Made by a program: the position numbers and the translations under genes. This document shows positions 1-9,410 of a stretch of 64,000 nt of DNA, one piece after another. Position 1 is the stretch's first letter. Each line of letters starts with the position of its first letter. A model generated the notes under the pieces. The model saw only the letters and a list, made by a program, of their open reading frames with translations, had not been told where the DNA came from and ran no database searches. This DNA comes from Alteromonadaceae bacterium BrNp21-10 (GTDB taxonomy: Bacteria > Pseudomonadota > Gammaproteobacteria > Enterobacterales > Alteromonadaceae): the NCBI GenBank assembly GCA_030418115.1, contig JAUHQD010000006.1:1-64000 (forward strand), written 5' to 3'.

Positions 1-153
1 ACGTGCTTCAATAGAGTCTGGCAAGTCATCAAATCGTTTGCGTGCATGAGCCGTTGTCGCCAACCTAATCACTTTGTCATGGCGTCCTAAGGAGCGCACT
101 ACTTCGTACTGAATCCCCTTTTTTATGGCTGAATTAGATTGAAATGGACCAAA
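1..153 (-). pseudogene. IS4-like transposase fragment, cut by window edge
   Basis: Reading the minus strand from 153 towards 1 gives an open frame of 51 codons with no ATG; it begins directly after an in-frame TAA at 156-154. The frame contains YEVVRSLGRHDKVIRLAT and then ARKRFDDLPDSIEAR, a pattern I associate with the middle of IS4-family DDE transposases, where a KY-V-x-LG-x-D-x-L segment is followed by a basic stretch before the last catalytic region. The missing N-terminal part and the upstream stop suggest a decayed remnant rather than an intact element. The rest lies outside the window, so neither the C-terminal catalytic residues nor the terminal repeats can be checked. The family call is tentative. 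Confidence 0.35.
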
Positions 154-256
154 TTAGTGATTTAATCTGGCAAATCAACAGTAACAGTTTCAATTTCCGT
201 GCTTTTTTGTTAATTATTTGCGCCACATAAAATTTCCTCGGTCACAATTAAACTCA

Positions 257-769
257 ATGTTATCTCGTATTCAAGTTGCTATTGACCAGTTTCATCGACA
301 ACTTAGCCAAGTTATTAGCTGGTTTACCCTGCTGATGGTGTTGTTGACCTTTCTTATTGTGGTACTTCGCTACGGTTTTAACTTAGGTTGGATTGCCATG
401 CAGGAATCGGTGATGTATCTGCATGGGGCGGTCTTCATGTTAGGTGCCGCGCATACATTAAGAGTGAACGGTCATGTGCGTGTAGATGTGTTCTACCGCA
501 ACTTTTCACCGCAAAAGCAGCATTTAACGGATTTAATCGGCGGGGTGCTGTTACTCATGCCGGTGAATATTTTTATCTTATTAGTGAGTTGGCAATATGT
601 GATGAATTCCTGGGCCTTGTTGGAATCCTCCCAAGAAGCGGGTGGCTTGCCGTTGGTGTTTGTTTTGAAATCCCTGATCCTGTTATTTGCTATTACCCTG
701 ATTTTACAAGGAATTGCCGAAATCATCAGAAATGCATTGGCACTTAAATCAGTCAAGGAGCCGGTGTAA
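257..769 (+). CDS. dctQ: TRAP transporter small permease (DctQ)
   Basis: Small membrane subunit of a tripartite ATP-independent periplasmic transporter, which imports organic acids using an ion gradient. The protein (about 170 residues) has four hydrophobic segments and the DctQ signature region with RYGF and then MQESVMYLHGAVFMLGAA, followed by VNGHVRVDVFY. I chose the ATG at 257 because it gives the usual short cytoplasmic N-terminus. An in-frame TTG at 218 would add 13 residues, and neither start has a strong Shine-Dalgarno sequence. Its stop overlaps the start of the large permease by one base (TAATG at 767-771), so the two are translationally coupled. With the next two genes it forms a complete TRAP operon. 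Confidence 0.9.
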   Translation: MLSRIQVAIDQFHRQLSQVISWFTLLMVLLTFLIVVLRYGFNLGWIAMQESVMYLHGAVFMLGAAHTLRVNGHVRVDVFYRNFSPQKQHLTDLIGGVLLLMPVNIFILLVSWQYVMNSWALLESSQEAGGLPLVFVLKSLILLFAITLILQGIAEIIRNALALKSVKEPV

Positions 770-2121
770 TGGAATACTTATCGCTAATTATGTTCGCGTT
801 AGTGTGTGTGGTGTTGTTGTTTGGTTACCCAGTTGCCTATTCATTAGCCGGTACAGCGTTATTGTTTGCCGGTTTTGGCATCTTTACTGGTACTTTTGAC
901 GAATCCTACTTACACGCCTTACCCAATCGATTTTATGGCATTTTAACTAATCAAACCTTATTGGCCGTACCGCTGTTTGTGTTTATGGGTGTGGTGCTGG
1001 AAAAATCCAAAGTCGCTGAGAACTTATTATCAGCAATGGCGCAGGTGTTTGGCCGTTTTCGTGGTGGCTTGGCAATTTCAGTGGTGTTGGTGGGCATGTT
1101 ACTCGCCGCCAGTACCGGTATTGTCGGCGCAACCGTAGTGACCATGGGCTTGATGTCGTTGCCGACCATGTTGAAAAAGGGATATGCACCGAGTTTGGCT
1201 GCGGGCAGTATTTGCGCCACCGGTACTCTAGGGCAAATTATTCCGCCTTCTATTGCGCTAGTTTTGCTGGGCGACGTGTTGTCTAGTGCCTATCAGCAAG
1301 CGCAATTAGATATGGGTATTTTCTCACCTGAAAGTGTTTCCGTCGGCGACCTGTTTGTAGGTGCAATTGTGCCAGGGTTGATACTGGTAGGCCTGTATTT
1401 GTTATATGTGGTTGGTGTCGCCTTTATACAGCCCCATAAAGTCCCGCCTGTACAGGATAAGGACGATGCCAATCATTTAACCTTGAAACCGTTATTGCTA
1501 GCACTAGCACCACCGTTATTGTTAATGGTGGTAGTACTGGGCGCGATATTAGCCGGTTTTGCCACCCCTACAGAAGCGGCGGGCATAGGGGCTGCTGGGG
1601 CGTTACTGATAGCGTTGTTGCAAAAAAGTTTAAATTTAGAAAATCTCAAAGCGGTAATGACATCCACGGTAAACGTGACCTCCATGGTGTTTTTGATCCT
1701 CATTGGTGCATCTATTTTTTCATTGGTATTTCGTGGCTTTGGCGGTGAGCAGGTCATTGAACAGATCTTTGCCGATTTACCCGGTGGTACCTTTTCTGCT
1801 GTGTTGCTGGTGATGGTGGTGATCTTCTTATTAGGTTTCATCCTCGATTTTATTGAAATTACTTTTGTGGTGGTACCGTTAGTGGGGCCGGTTTTGCTCG
1901 CGATGGGGGTTGACCCAGTGTGGTTGGGGATCATGATTGCCATTAATCTGCAGACGTCTTTTTTAACACCTCCCTTCGGTTTTGCTTTATTCTATTTACG
2001 TGGTGTTGCCCCCGACTCGGTATCAACAATGGCAATCTATCGTGGAGTGGTGCCGTTTATTATTATCCAAATATTGCTGTTGGTGGCCCTTGCCATCTGG
2101 CCCGAACTGGTCGTTCATTAA
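769..2121 (+). CDS. dctM: TRAP transporter large permease (DctM)
   Basis: Large permease subunit of the TRAP transporter, about 450 residues with roughly 12 membrane segments, which forms the transport path in the inner membrane. Typical DctM features visible are the early segment with LLAVPLFVFMGVVLEKS, the conserved GGLAISVVLVGMLLAASTG region, the ATGTLGQIIPPSIALVLLG segment and, near the C-terminus, NLQTSFLTPPFGFALFYLRG. Its length and motifs are those of the subgroup paired with TakP or FcbT1-type binding proteins. It starts at the ATG overlapping the stop of dctQ, and is followed after 26 bases by the substrate-binding protein. Confidence 0.93.
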   Translation: MEYLSLIMFALVCVVLLFGYPVAYSLAGTALLFAGFGIFTGTFDESYLHALPNRFYGILTNQTLLAVPLFVFMGVVLEKSKVAENLLSAMAQVFGRFRGGLAISVVLVGMLLAASTGIVGATVVTMGLMSLPTMLKKGYAPSLAAGSICATGTLGQIIPPSIALVLLGDVLSSAYQQAQLDMGIFSPESVSVGDLFVGAIVPGLILVGLYLLYVVGVAFIQPHKVPPVQDKDDANHLTLKPLLLALAPPLLLMVVVLGAILAGFATPTEAAGIGAAGALLIALLQKSLNLENLKAVMTSTVNVTSMVFLILIGASIFSLVFRGFGGEQVIEQIFADLPGGTFSAVLLVMVVIFLLGFILDFIEITFVVVPLVGPVLLAMGVDPVWLGIMIAINLQTSFLTPPFGFALFYLRGVAPDSVSTMAIYRGVVPFIIIQILLLVALAIWPELVVH

Positions 2122-2147
2122 ACTAAAATTAACAATAAAGTGAATTT

Positions 2148-3251
2148 ATGATTAATATGAAAAAGTGTTTATCTGTTTTAGTGCTCTTGATGGGAAGCTT
2201 AACGTTAAGCGCCTGTGGTGACGATGCCGCTAAGCCCCAAAGTGATTCGGTACAAGCTCCACAGCAGACGTTTAAATGGAAGCTCGTGACGGCTTGGCCA
2301 AAGAATTTCCCCGGTTTAGGCCGCGCACCTGAAACTTTTGCTAAAAATGTTGAACGTATGTCCAACGGTCGTTTACAAATTAAAGTATACGGTGCTGGTG
2401 AAATTGTTCCCGGTTTTGAAGTGTTTGATGCGGTGTCTCAAGGTACCGCAGAAATGGGGCATGCGGCGGCATATTATTGGAAAGGTAAAGTCCCCGCGGC
2501 GCAGTTATTCACCGCCATTCCCTTTGGTATGAATGCTACCGAGATGAATGGTTGGTTCCATTATGGCGGAGGTATGGAGCTGTGGCGTGAAGTGTATAAA
2601 CCCTTCGGCATCATTCCCTTTGCCGGTGGTAATACCGGAGTACAACTTGCCGGTTGGTTTAAAAAAGAAATTAACAGTATTGATGACCTAAAAGGTTTGA
2701 AAATGCGCATCCCTGGGTTGGGCGGCGAAGTACTGGCCAAGCTAGGCGGTGTTCCGGTAGCACTCACAGGTGGTGAGTTATTTACCTCATTGCAAAGTGG
2801 AGCCATAGATGCGACCGAGTGGGTTGGCCCCTATAATGATTTAGCCTTCGGCTTATATAAGGCTGCGGATTATTATTACTATACTGGCTGGCATGAGCCG
2901 GGCCCCGCATTGGAATTTACTGTTAATGAGAAAGCATTCAACAGCTTGCCTGATGATTTACAGGCCATTATTGAAATAGCTACTCGTGCGGTGAATCAGG
3001 ATATGTTGGATGAGTATACCGCCAAAAATAACGAAGCAATGCAATCGTTACTGAAGAAACACAATGTGGATATGCGTCCCTTCCCCGATTCTGTTGTCGC
3101 TGAATTAAAGAAAGCCAGCTTAGCGGTAATGCAAGAGCAAGCTGCAGCCGACCCGATGTTTGCTAAAGTGTATAAGTCCTACGCCGAATTTCAGAAAGGG
3201 GTGACCGAATATCACCGCATTTCAGAATGGGAATATTATAAAAACCGGTAG
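2148..3251 (+). CDS. dctP: TRAP substrate-binding protein, TakP type, predicted lipoprotein
   Basis: Solute-binding component that delivers substrate to DctQM. The mature part starts with TFKWKLVTAWPKNFPGLG and contains the family segment MRIPGLGGEVLAKLGG and then LQSGAIDATEWVGPYND. These match the group that includes TakP (2-oxo acids) and FcbT1 (chloroaromatic acids). The exact substrate cannot be read from sequence, but a 2-oxo or hydroxy acid is likely. The N-terminus has a lipoprotein signal with lipobox LSAC (Cys23), so the protein is predicted to be membrane-anchored; glycine at +2 would favour the outer membrane. Gram-negative TRAP binding proteins are usually soluble. A second in-frame ATG lies at 2157. 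Operon position supports the assignment. Confidence 0.9.
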   Translation: MINMKKCLSVLVLLMGSLTLSACGDDAAKPQSDSVQAPQQTFKWKLVTAWPKNFPGLGRAPETFAKNVERMSNGRLQIKVYGAGEIVPGFEVFDAVSQGTAEMGHAAAYYWKGKVPAAQLFTAIPFGMNATEMNGWFHYGGGMELWREVYKPFGIIPFAGGNTGVQLAGWFKKEINSIDDLKGLKMRIPGLGGEVLAKLGGVPVALTGGELFTSLQSGAIDATEWVGPYNDLAFGLYKAADYYYYTGWHEPGPALEFTVNEKAFNSLPDDLQAIIEIATRAVNQDMLDEYTAKNNEAMQSLLKKHNVDMRPFPDSVVAELKKASLAVMQEQAAADPMFAKVYKSYAEFQKGVTEYHRISEWEYYKNR

Positions 3252-3416
3252 CTTTTGTTGTAGTTTTTATTGAAATTTTAACGTGCTGTTGCTGTCACGA
3301 GCAATGTGAAGTGACGGCAATACTTGTATTATTAATAGATTAATTATCTGCTCAGAGTTGTTATCTTATTTAGCACCTTTACAATGAGCGCAATTTTTTT
3401 CAGGAAAGAGTTAAAT

Positions 3417-4595
3417 ATGGTCATTCAGCCAAAGGTTCGTGGTTTTATCTGTACTAATGCACATCCACAAGGATGTGCGGTAAGCGTACAAGAGCAAATT
3501 GAATATGTTCAAAAGCAAGGTAATTTAGGTGACGGCCCTAAAAGAGTGTTAGTACTAGGTTGTTCAACGGGCTATGGTTTGGCATCACGGATTGTTTCCG
3601 CTTATGGTTATGGTGCCCAAACCTTAGGTGTTTGCTTTGAAAAGCCACCGTCAGAGCGCAAAACCGCCACGGCTGGTTGGTACAACACTGCGGCCTTTCA
3701 TCAAAAAGCAGCTGATGCTGATTTATATGCCAAAACTATCAATGGTGATGCCTTCTCTAATGAAATCAAGGAAGAGGTTATAACTGCTATAAAAGCTGAC
3801 TTAGGTCAGGTTGATATGGTTATTTATAGTTTAGCTTCGCCTCGTCGTACCGATCCTAATACCGGTGAAGTGTATAAATCGACGTTGAAACCAGTAGGTG
3901 GCACCTACACTACTAAGACTTATGATACTGACAAAGATTTAATTCATGAAGTCACTTTAGAGCCGGCCAATGACGAAGAAATATTCAACACTGTTAAAGT
4001 CATGGGCGGCGAAGATTGGGAAATGTGGATGTCAGCTTTAGCCGACGCGGGTGTGTTAGCCCAAGGCTGTAAAACGACTTCTTACACCTACATTGGTAAA
4101 GAATTAACCTGGCCGATTTATGGTCAGGCTACTATTGGTAAAGCTAAAGAAGACTTAGATCGTGCGGTAAAAGCGATTAACAACAAATATGCTGATCTTA
4201 ATGTTCAGGCTTATGTTTCATCATTAAAAGCGATGGTAACTCAAGCTGCCTCTGCGATTCCGGTAATGCCTTTGTATATTTCTTTGATCTATAAAGTCAT
4301 GAAGGAAGAAGGTACCCACGAGAATTGTATTGAGCAGATTTTTGGTTTATTTACCGAAAAACTATTGGTCGCAGATCCTGAAACTGATGAGGCCAATCGC
4401 TTACGTATGGATGGCAAAGAAACTAACGATGCCACTCAAGCGAAGATTAAAGCTTTATGGGATCAAGTGACTCAAGATAACTTCCATCAGTTAAGTGACT
4501 ACGCTGGGTACCATCAGGAATTCTTGCGTTTATTTGGTTTTGACTTTGCCGGTGTGGATTATGACGCTGAAGTTGAACATCAGGTGCAATGGTAA
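3417..4595 (+). CDS. fabV: NADH-dependent enoyl-ACP reductase FabV
   Basis: Catalyses the last reduction step of the fatty-acid elongation cycle, trans-2-enoyl-ACP (or CoA) to acyl-ACP, in the cytoplasm. The protein (392 residues) has the FabV opening MVIQPKVRGFICTNAHPQGC, the nucleotide-binding stretch LVLGCSTGYGLASRI with an acidic/aromatic segment after the second strand, and the catalytic Tyr-x8-Lys pair in PIYGQATIGKAK. The ATG at 3417 is chosen because AGGAAAGAG lies just upstream and because FabV homologues begin with this sequence; an in-frame extension to 3384 would add 11 unrelated residues. FabV is typical of Vibrio and other marine gammaproteobacteria and is poorly inhibited by triclosan. 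The gene appears to be transcribed alone, ending at a strong terminator. Confidence 0.95.
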   Translation: MVIQPKVRGFICTNAHPQGCAVSVQEQIEYVQKQGNLGDGPKRVLVLGCSTGYGLASRIVSAYGYGAQTLGVCFEKPPSERKTATAGWYNTAAFHQKAADADLYAKTINGDAFSNEIKEEVITAIKADLGQVDMVIYSLASPRRTDPNTGEVYKSTLKPVGGTYTTKTYDTDKDLIHEVTLEPANDEEIFNTVKVMGGEDWEMWMSALADAGVLAQGCKTTSYTYIGKELTWPIYGQATIGKAKEDLDRAVKAINNKYADLNVQAYVSSLKAMVTQAASAIPVMPLYISLIYKVMKEEGTHENCIEQIFGLFTEKLLVADPETDEANRLRMDGKETNDATQAKIKALWDQVTQDNFHQLSDYAGYHQEFLRLFGFDFAGVDYDAEVEHQVQW

Positions 4596-4613
4596 ATTTG
4601 TCTAGAATAGTAT

Positions 4614-4636
4614 AGCCGCCTATTGGGCGGCTTTTT
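4614..4636 (+). terminator. Rho-independent terminator of fabV
   Basis: A 7-bp GC-rich stem AGCCGCC/GGCGGCT with a short loop is followed by five T residues. It lies 18 bases after the fabV stop and separates fabV from the nqr operon. Confidence 0.9.
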
Positions 4637-4858
4637 GGTTAACAGGATTAACATTGGCTTAACAATTTTGTCTGAGTTTTAAACAAATCCGTTAGCGTAT
4701 TAGCGAAACTGTCACTTTTTTACAAAAAAAATCGCATAAACAATAATTTGCGTGGCGCAGTTTCCATCAATGATGCTAAAATTCCATGCTTAGACTAAGG
4801 TTTTTATGGTTAAAAAATTTAGTTCTTTCTTTAAATTTTCAGAGTAGCGCAATTGCAT

Positions 4859-6190
4859 ATGATAAAAATCAAAGAAGGCTTGGACCTCCCAATTCAGGGA
4901 GAACCCATTCAAGAAATCCAACAAGGTAACACCGTTAATCGAGTTGCTGTGTTGGGCGAAGAGTACGTCGGTATGCGCCCCACTATGCATGTACAAGCGG
5001 GTGATAAAGTGAAAAAAGGCCAGATTCTTTTTGAAGATAAAAAGAATCTGGGCGTTAAATTCACTGCACCGGTAGCAGGCACAGTATCCGCGGTTAACCG
5101 TGGTGACAAACGTGTTTTACAATCGGTAGTCATTGATATCGACGGTGACGAGCAAATTACATTTGATGTTGCAGACCCTGCCACATTAAGTGCCGAACAA
5201 ATTCAGCAACCACTTGTTGATTCTGGATTGTGGACTGCGCTGCGTACTCGCCCATTCAGTAAGGTGCCTGCCGTCGGCTCTAAGCCGAATTCCATATTTG
5301 TTAACGCCATGGATACCAATCCACTAGCGGCTAATCCTGAAGTGATTATTGCTGAGCGCAAACAAGACTTCGTTAAAGGTTTGTTGGTGTTAAACCAACT
5401 AACCGATGGCAAAGTCTTTGTAAGTAAAGCGCCTGATGCTGATATTGACACTGGTACTGCTGAAGTTGAAGTTAATGAATTTGCTGGGCCTCATCCTGCT
5501 GGCTTAGTGGGTACCCATATCCATTATTTGGATAGCGCTGGCGCAACTAAAACCGTTTGGCACATAGGTTATCAAGATGTCATCGCGTTTGGCCATTTCT
5601 TCACCACAGGTGAAATTGATAGTACTCGGGTTATCGCTTTAGCCGGCCCGCTGGTTGCTAAGCCTCGTTTAGTACGCACCTTAGTAGGGGCAGATACTGA
5701 GCAGTTAGTGGCTAATGAAGTGCCTGATGTTGATTTTCGAGTGGTGTCTGGCTCTGTACTGAATGGTCACAACGCTATTGGTGTGCATGGTTTTGTTGGT
5801 CGTTATCATACTCAGGTTGCGGTATTGGCCGAAGGTCGTGAAAAAGTCTTTTTAGGTTGGATATTACCGGGCAGTCAGCAACATTCTGTTACCCGCGCTT
5901 ATCTAGGTCATTTAACGCCGAAAAAGCGTTTTAATATGACCACCACCACTAATGGCTCGGATCGTTCCATGGTACCTATCGGTAACTATGAACGCATTAT
6001 GCCACTGGATATTCTGCCAACCTTGTTACTACGTGACATGTTGTCTGGTGATACCGACGGCGCACAAACTTTAGGTTGTTTAGAATTAGACGAAGAAGAT
6101 TTGGCATTGTGTACTTATGTTTGCCCAGGCAAATATAACTACGGTCCAGTACTTCGTGACTGTCTGAACACGATTGAAAAGGAAGGGTAA
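4859..6190 (+). CDS. nqrA: Na+-NQR subunit A
   Basis: Peripheral subunit of the six-subunit sodium-pumping NADH:ubiquinone oxidoreductase in the inner membrane; it contributes to quinone binding. The protein (about 443 residues) begins [16 protein letters not shown] and continues with the family-typical [20 protein letters not shown] and [22 protein letters not shown]. The ATG at 4859 matches other NqrA proteins. A TTG six bases upstream would add two residues. It is first of an nqrABCDEF-apbE-nqrM cluster with 3-18 base gaps or overlaps within the six nqr genes. The 222-base stretch upstream (after the fabV terminator) must hold the promoter; I see A/T-rich candidates but cannot place it with confidence. 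Confidence 0.97.
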   Translation: MIKIKEGLDLPIQGEPIQEIQQGNTVNRVAVLGEEYVGMRPTMHVQAGDKVKKGQILFEDKKNLGVKFTAPVAGTVSAVNRGDKRVLQSVVIDIDGDEQITFDVADPATLSAEQIQQPLVDSGLWTALRTRPFSKVPAVGSKPNSIFVNAMDTNPLAANPEVIIAERKQDFVKGLLVLNQLTDGKVFVSKAPDADIDTGTAEVEVNEFAGPHPAGLVGTHIHYLDSAGATKTVWHIGYQDVIAFGHFFTTGEIDSTRVIALAGPLVAKPRLVRTLVGADTEQLVANEVPDVDFRVVSGSVLNGHNAIGVHGFVGRYHTQVAVLAEGREKVFLGWILPGSQQHSVTRAYLGHLTPKKRFNMTTTTNGSDRSMVPIGNYERIMPLDILPTLLLRDMLSGDTDGAQTLGCLELDEEDLALCTYVCPGKYNYGPVLRDCLNTIEKEG

Positions 6191-6193
6191 TCC

Positions 6194-7405
6194 ATGAGCT
6201 TAAAAGATTACTTAGAAAAGATTGAGCCAGACTTCGAACCAGGTGGCCGCTATGAAAAGTGGTATGCCTTATATGAAGCGGCTGCAACTATTTTTTATAC
6301 AACGGGTAAGGTTAATAAATCTACTACTCACGTAAAAGATAGTATCGACTTAAAACGTATTATGATCATGGTGTGGATGGCGACATTCCCAGCCATGTTT
6401 TATGGTATGTATAACGTAGGTGTTCAAGCGAATAACGCTATTGTCTCTGCTGGCGCTACATTGCCAGATATGTGGCAAGCGGCTTTATTTACGCTGCTTG
6501 GTGGCCAATTAGGCGCTGATGCCGGTTCGTTATCGTTATTCTTCTATGGTGCTTGTTTCTTTGTGCCGATTTATGCAGTGACCTTTATTGTCGGTGGTTT
6601 CTGGGAAGTATTGTTTGCGTCTATTCGTAAGCACGAAATTAACGAAGGCTTCTTCGTTACTTCGGTGTTATTTGCGCTAACGCTACCTGCAACTATTCCA
6701 TTATGGCAAGTTGCTTTAGGTATTACGTTTGGTGTGGTTATCGCTAAAGAAATATTTGGTGGTACCGGCCGAAACTTCTTAAACCCTGCGTTATCCGGTC
6801 GTGCATTTTTGTACTTTGCTTATCCAGCACAAATTTCTGGTGATGCTATATGGACCGCTGCGGATGGTTTCTCTGGTGCGACTGCATTAGGGCAAGCTGC
6901 ATTGGGTCATATCACCGATTGGTCAGTTAACGATGCATGGTGGAATTCATTCTTCGGTGCTGTTCAAGGTTCTGTTGGTGAAACCTCAACCTTGATGTTG
7001 TTACTTGGTGGCTTGTTTATCATTTACTTACGTATTGCATCTTGGCGCATTGTGCTGGGCGTGATGGCGGGTATGATCGTTTTCAGTACATTATTAAATA
7101 TGGCTGGTAGCGACACCAACCCCATGTTCGCTATGCCGTGGTATTGGCATTTAGTTACTGGCGGTTTTGCATTCGGCATGTTGTTTATGGCAACGGATCC
7201 CGTTTCTGCGTCATTCACTAACAAAGGTAAGTGGGCTTACGGCGCATTAATCGGCTTTATGTGTGTGATGATCCGCGTAGTCAACCCAGCCTTCCCAGAG
7301 GGTATGATGTTAGCAATCTTGTTTGCTAACTTGTGGGCGCCACTTTTCGATTACTTTGTCGCGCAAAGCAATATTAAACGGAGGCTCGCTCGTGTCAGCA
7401 AATAA
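6194..7405 (+). CDS. nqrB: Na+-NQR subunit B
   Basis: Integral membrane subunit (403 residues, about ten transmembrane segments) carrying covalently bound FMN and forming part of the Na+ path. The flavinylation motif SGAT is present at about residues 227-230 ([11 protein letters not shown]), with Thr230 the expected FMN-phosphothreonine. The start [18 protein letters not shown] is usual for the family and lies 3 bases after the nqrA stop. The FMN is attached by ApbE, encoded downstream in the same cluster. The 3' end contains the ribosome-binding site and GTG start of nqrC. Confidence 0.97.
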   Translation: MSLKDYLEKIEPDFEPGGRYEKWYALYEAAATIFYTTGKVNKSTTHVKDSIDLKRIMIMVWMATFPAMFYGMYNVGVQANNAIVSAGATLPDMWQAALFTLLGGQLGADAGSLSLFFYGACFFVPIYAVTFIVGGFWEVLFASIRKHEINEGFFVTSVLFALTLPATIPLWQVALGITFGVVIAKEIFGGTGRNFLNPALSGRAFLYFAYPAQISGDAIWTAADGFSGATALGQAALGHITDWSVNDAWWNSFFGAVQGSVGETSTLMLLLGGLFIIYLRIASWRIVLGVMAGMIVFSTLLNMAGSDTNPMFAMPWYWHLVTGGFAFGMLFMATDPVSASFTNKGKWAYGALIGFMCVMIRVVNPAFPEGMMLAILFANLWAPLFDYFVAQSNIKRRLARVSK

Positions 7406-8144
7406 AGAAACACTAGCTAAAACCCTAGGGATTGTACTCGCAGTATGTTTAGTCTGTGCTGTTATTGTATCTGGATCAGCCGTTGGCTTGCGTCCATTGC
7501 AGGAACATAACGCCGCAGTAGATAAGCAAAGCAATATTCTCGAAGCAGCAGGTTTACTTGAAGTGGCTAATGGTGATATTGCAGGCACCTACGCCACTTA
7601 TATCGAAGAGAAGTTCGTTGATTTAGCCACTGGTGAATATGTAGAAAAAGAGTCTGGTTATGACATGTATAAAGCAGCTCGTGATCACGCTCAAAGCATT
7701 AAGCCAGAACCCGATACAGCAGGTATATTACGCCGTCCCAATGTGGCTAGCGTTTATATTGTTAAAGATGATGCCGGTGCGATATCGCGCCTCATCCTAC
7801 CTATCCATGGTAGTGGTTTGTGGAATGTCATGTACGGCTTGTTAGCGCTGGATACCGATTTTAATACCGTTGAGCAGTTGGTTTATTACGATCAAAAAGA
7901 AACTCCAGGACTGGGTGGTGAAGTACAAAATCCAAAATGGAAAGCATTATGGCCAGGTAAGAAATTATTTGAAAACGGTAAGTTAGCTATTGAAGTTAAG
8001 AAAAATGCCGGAACAGATGATCCTTATGCGGTCGATGCATTATCAGGCGCGACGCTAACCAGTAAGGGTGTACAAAACACCTTGGAATACTGGTTGAGTG
8101 CGGAAGGCTATGGGCCGTTTTTGACTAACCTTAAGCGAGGCTAA
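7392..8144 (+). CDS. nqrC: Na+-NQR subunit C
   Basis: Subunit with one N-terminal transmembrane anchor and a periplasmic FMN-binding domain, part of the electron path of Na+-NQR. The GTG at 7392 is taken as the start. It is preceded by GGAGG at 7380-7384 with a 7-base spacing, gives the standard N-terminus [17 protein letters not shown], and overlaps the end of nqrB by 14 bases. An upstream ATG at 7323 lies deep inside nqrB and would add 23 non-family residues. The flavinylation motif SGATLTS sits near the C-terminus with Thr221 as the expected FMN attachment site, modified by ApbE. The length (250 residues) is normal for the family. Confidence 0.96.
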   Translation: MSANKETLAKTLGIVLAVCLVCAVIVSGSAVGLRPLQEHNAAVDKQSNILEAAGLLEVANGDIAGTYATYIEEKFVDLATGEYVEKESGYDMYKAARDHAQSIKPEPDTAGILRRPNVASVYIVKDDAGAISRLILPIHGSGLWNVMYGLLALDTDFNTVEQLVYYDQKETPGLGGEVQNPKWKALWPGKKLFENGKLAIEVKKNAGTDDPYAVDALSGATLTSKGVQNTLEYWLSAEGYGPFLTNLKRG

Positions 8145-8148
8145 TTAG

Positions 8149-8781
8149 ATGGCTGATTCTAAAGAAATTAAAAAGGTTCTATTAGGACCCATTTGGGACA
8201 ATAACCCCATTGCGTTGCAAATATTGGGTGTGTGTTCGGCGTTAGCGGTAACCACTAAGTTAGAAACTGCATTAGTGATGTCGTTAGCCCTAACGGCGGT
8301 AACTGCATTTTCGAATTTATTTATTTCGATTATTCGTAATGCTATCCCGTCCAGTGTGCGAATTATTGTGCAAATGACCATTATTGCGTCATTGGTTATC
8401 GTTGTGGATCAGGTGCTTAAAGCATACTCCTACGAGATATCCAAGCAGCTATCGGTATTCGTTGGTTTGATTATTACTAACTGTATCGTAATGGGTCGTG
8501 CCGAAGCTTACGCTATGAAAAGCCCACCTCTAATGAGTTTCTTAGATGGTATCGGTAACGGTTTGGGCTACTCAGTAGTGTTGATTATTGTGGGTATTGT
8601 TAAAGAGCTATTCGGCTTTGGCAGTCTGTTAGGATTTGAGATTCTTCCACTAGTGCAAAATGGCGGCTGGTATCAGGCAAATGGATTATTGATTTTGCCA
8701 TTCAGTTCTTTCTTCTTAATTGGTGGATTGATTTGGGCGATTCGTACGTTCAAGAAAGACCAAATCGAGCCTAAGGGGTAA
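8149..8781 (+). CDS. nqrD: Na+-NQR subunit D
   Basis: Integral membrane subunit (210 residues, six predicted helices). NqrD and NqrE are homologous inverted partners that share an iron centre coordinated by cysteines in the membrane. The two expected cysteines are visible in ILGVCSAL and [14 protein letters not shown]. The start [20 protein letters not shown] is typical. It lies 4 bases after nqrC and 3 bases before nqrE, consistent with a single polycistronic message. Confidence 0.97.
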   Translation: MADSKEIKKVLLGPIWDNNPIALQILGVCSALAVTTKLETALVMSLALTAVTAFSNLFISIIRNAIPSSVRIIVQMTIIASLVIVVDQVLKAYSYEISKQLSVFVGLIITNCIVMGRAEAYAMKSPPLMSFLDGIGNGLGYSVVLIIVGIVKELFGFGSLLGFEILPLVQNGGWYQANGLLILPFSSFFLIGGLIWAIRTFKKDQIEPKG

Positions 8782-8784
8782 GTA

Positions 8785-9393
8785 ATGGAACATTATATTA
8801 ATTTGTTAATTCGTTCTATTTTCATTGAGAACATGGCATTAGCTTATTTCCTCGGTATGTGTACCTTTTTGGCGGTATCGAAAAAAGTTAAAACGGCGAT
8901 GGGTCTTGGTGTAGCAGTTATTGTGGTGTTAACCATATCGGTACCCGCTAACCAAGTTATTTACTCCTTGTTTCTAGCGCCAGGTGCACTGGAATGGGCG
9001 GGTTTCCCAGACGCTGATCTAAGCTTCTTAAGTTTCTTGACCTTTATCGGCGTCATTGCCGCTTTGGTACAGATTCTGGAAATGACCTTAGATAAGTACT
9101 TTCAGTCGTTGTATAACGCGCTAGGTATCTTCTTACCACTGATTACGGTTAACTGTGCGATTTTTGGTGGTGTAGCTTTTGCCATTCAACGTGATTATAA
9201 CTTCAGTGAAAGTGTGGCTTACGGCATGGGTAGCGGTATTGGTTGGGCATTAGCGATTACGTTAATGGCGGCAGTACGCGAAAAATTAAAGTATGCGGAT
9301 ATGCCTGAAGGTGTGCGTGGCTTAGGTTCAGTATTTATTACTGCTGGCCTAATGGCACTTGGCTTCCAGTCATTCTCTGGCATTTCACTTTAA
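8785..9393 (+). CDS. nqrE: Na+-NQR subunit E
   Basis: Integral membrane subunit (202 residues, six helices), the pseudo-symmetric partner of NqrD and contributor of the other two cysteines to the intramembrane iron centre, visible in [17 protein letters not shown] and [11 protein letters not shown]. The start [18 protein letters not shown] is standard. It follows nqrD after 3 bases and precedes nqrF by 17 bases. Confidence 0.97.
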   Translation: MEHYINLLIRSIFIENMALAYFLGMCTFLAVSKKVKTAMGLGVAVIVVLTISVPANQVIYSLFLAPGALEWAGFPDADLSFLSFLTFIGVIAALVQILEMTLDKYFQSLYNALGIFLPLITVNCAIFGGVAFAIQRDYNFSESVAYGMGSGIGWALAITLMAAVREKLKYADMPEGVRGLGSVFITAGLMALGFQSFSGISL

Positions 9394-9410
9394 GCGAGGA
9401 ACGAACAACC

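Noticed and set aside
1473-1943. 156-codon minus-strand frame inside dctM
   Set aside because: Shadow of a well-supported permease gene; composition rich in T, I, N and P as typical for antisense of membrane segments.
3290-3335. Inverted repeat TTGCTGTCAC/GTGACGGCAA after dctP as a terminator
   Set aside because: The stem has a mismatch and is not followed by a T run, so I do not call it a terminator.
4637-4858. Riboswitch or small RNA before nqrA
   Set aside because: No conserved aptamer pattern or strong structure found; only an A/T-rich probable promoter region.
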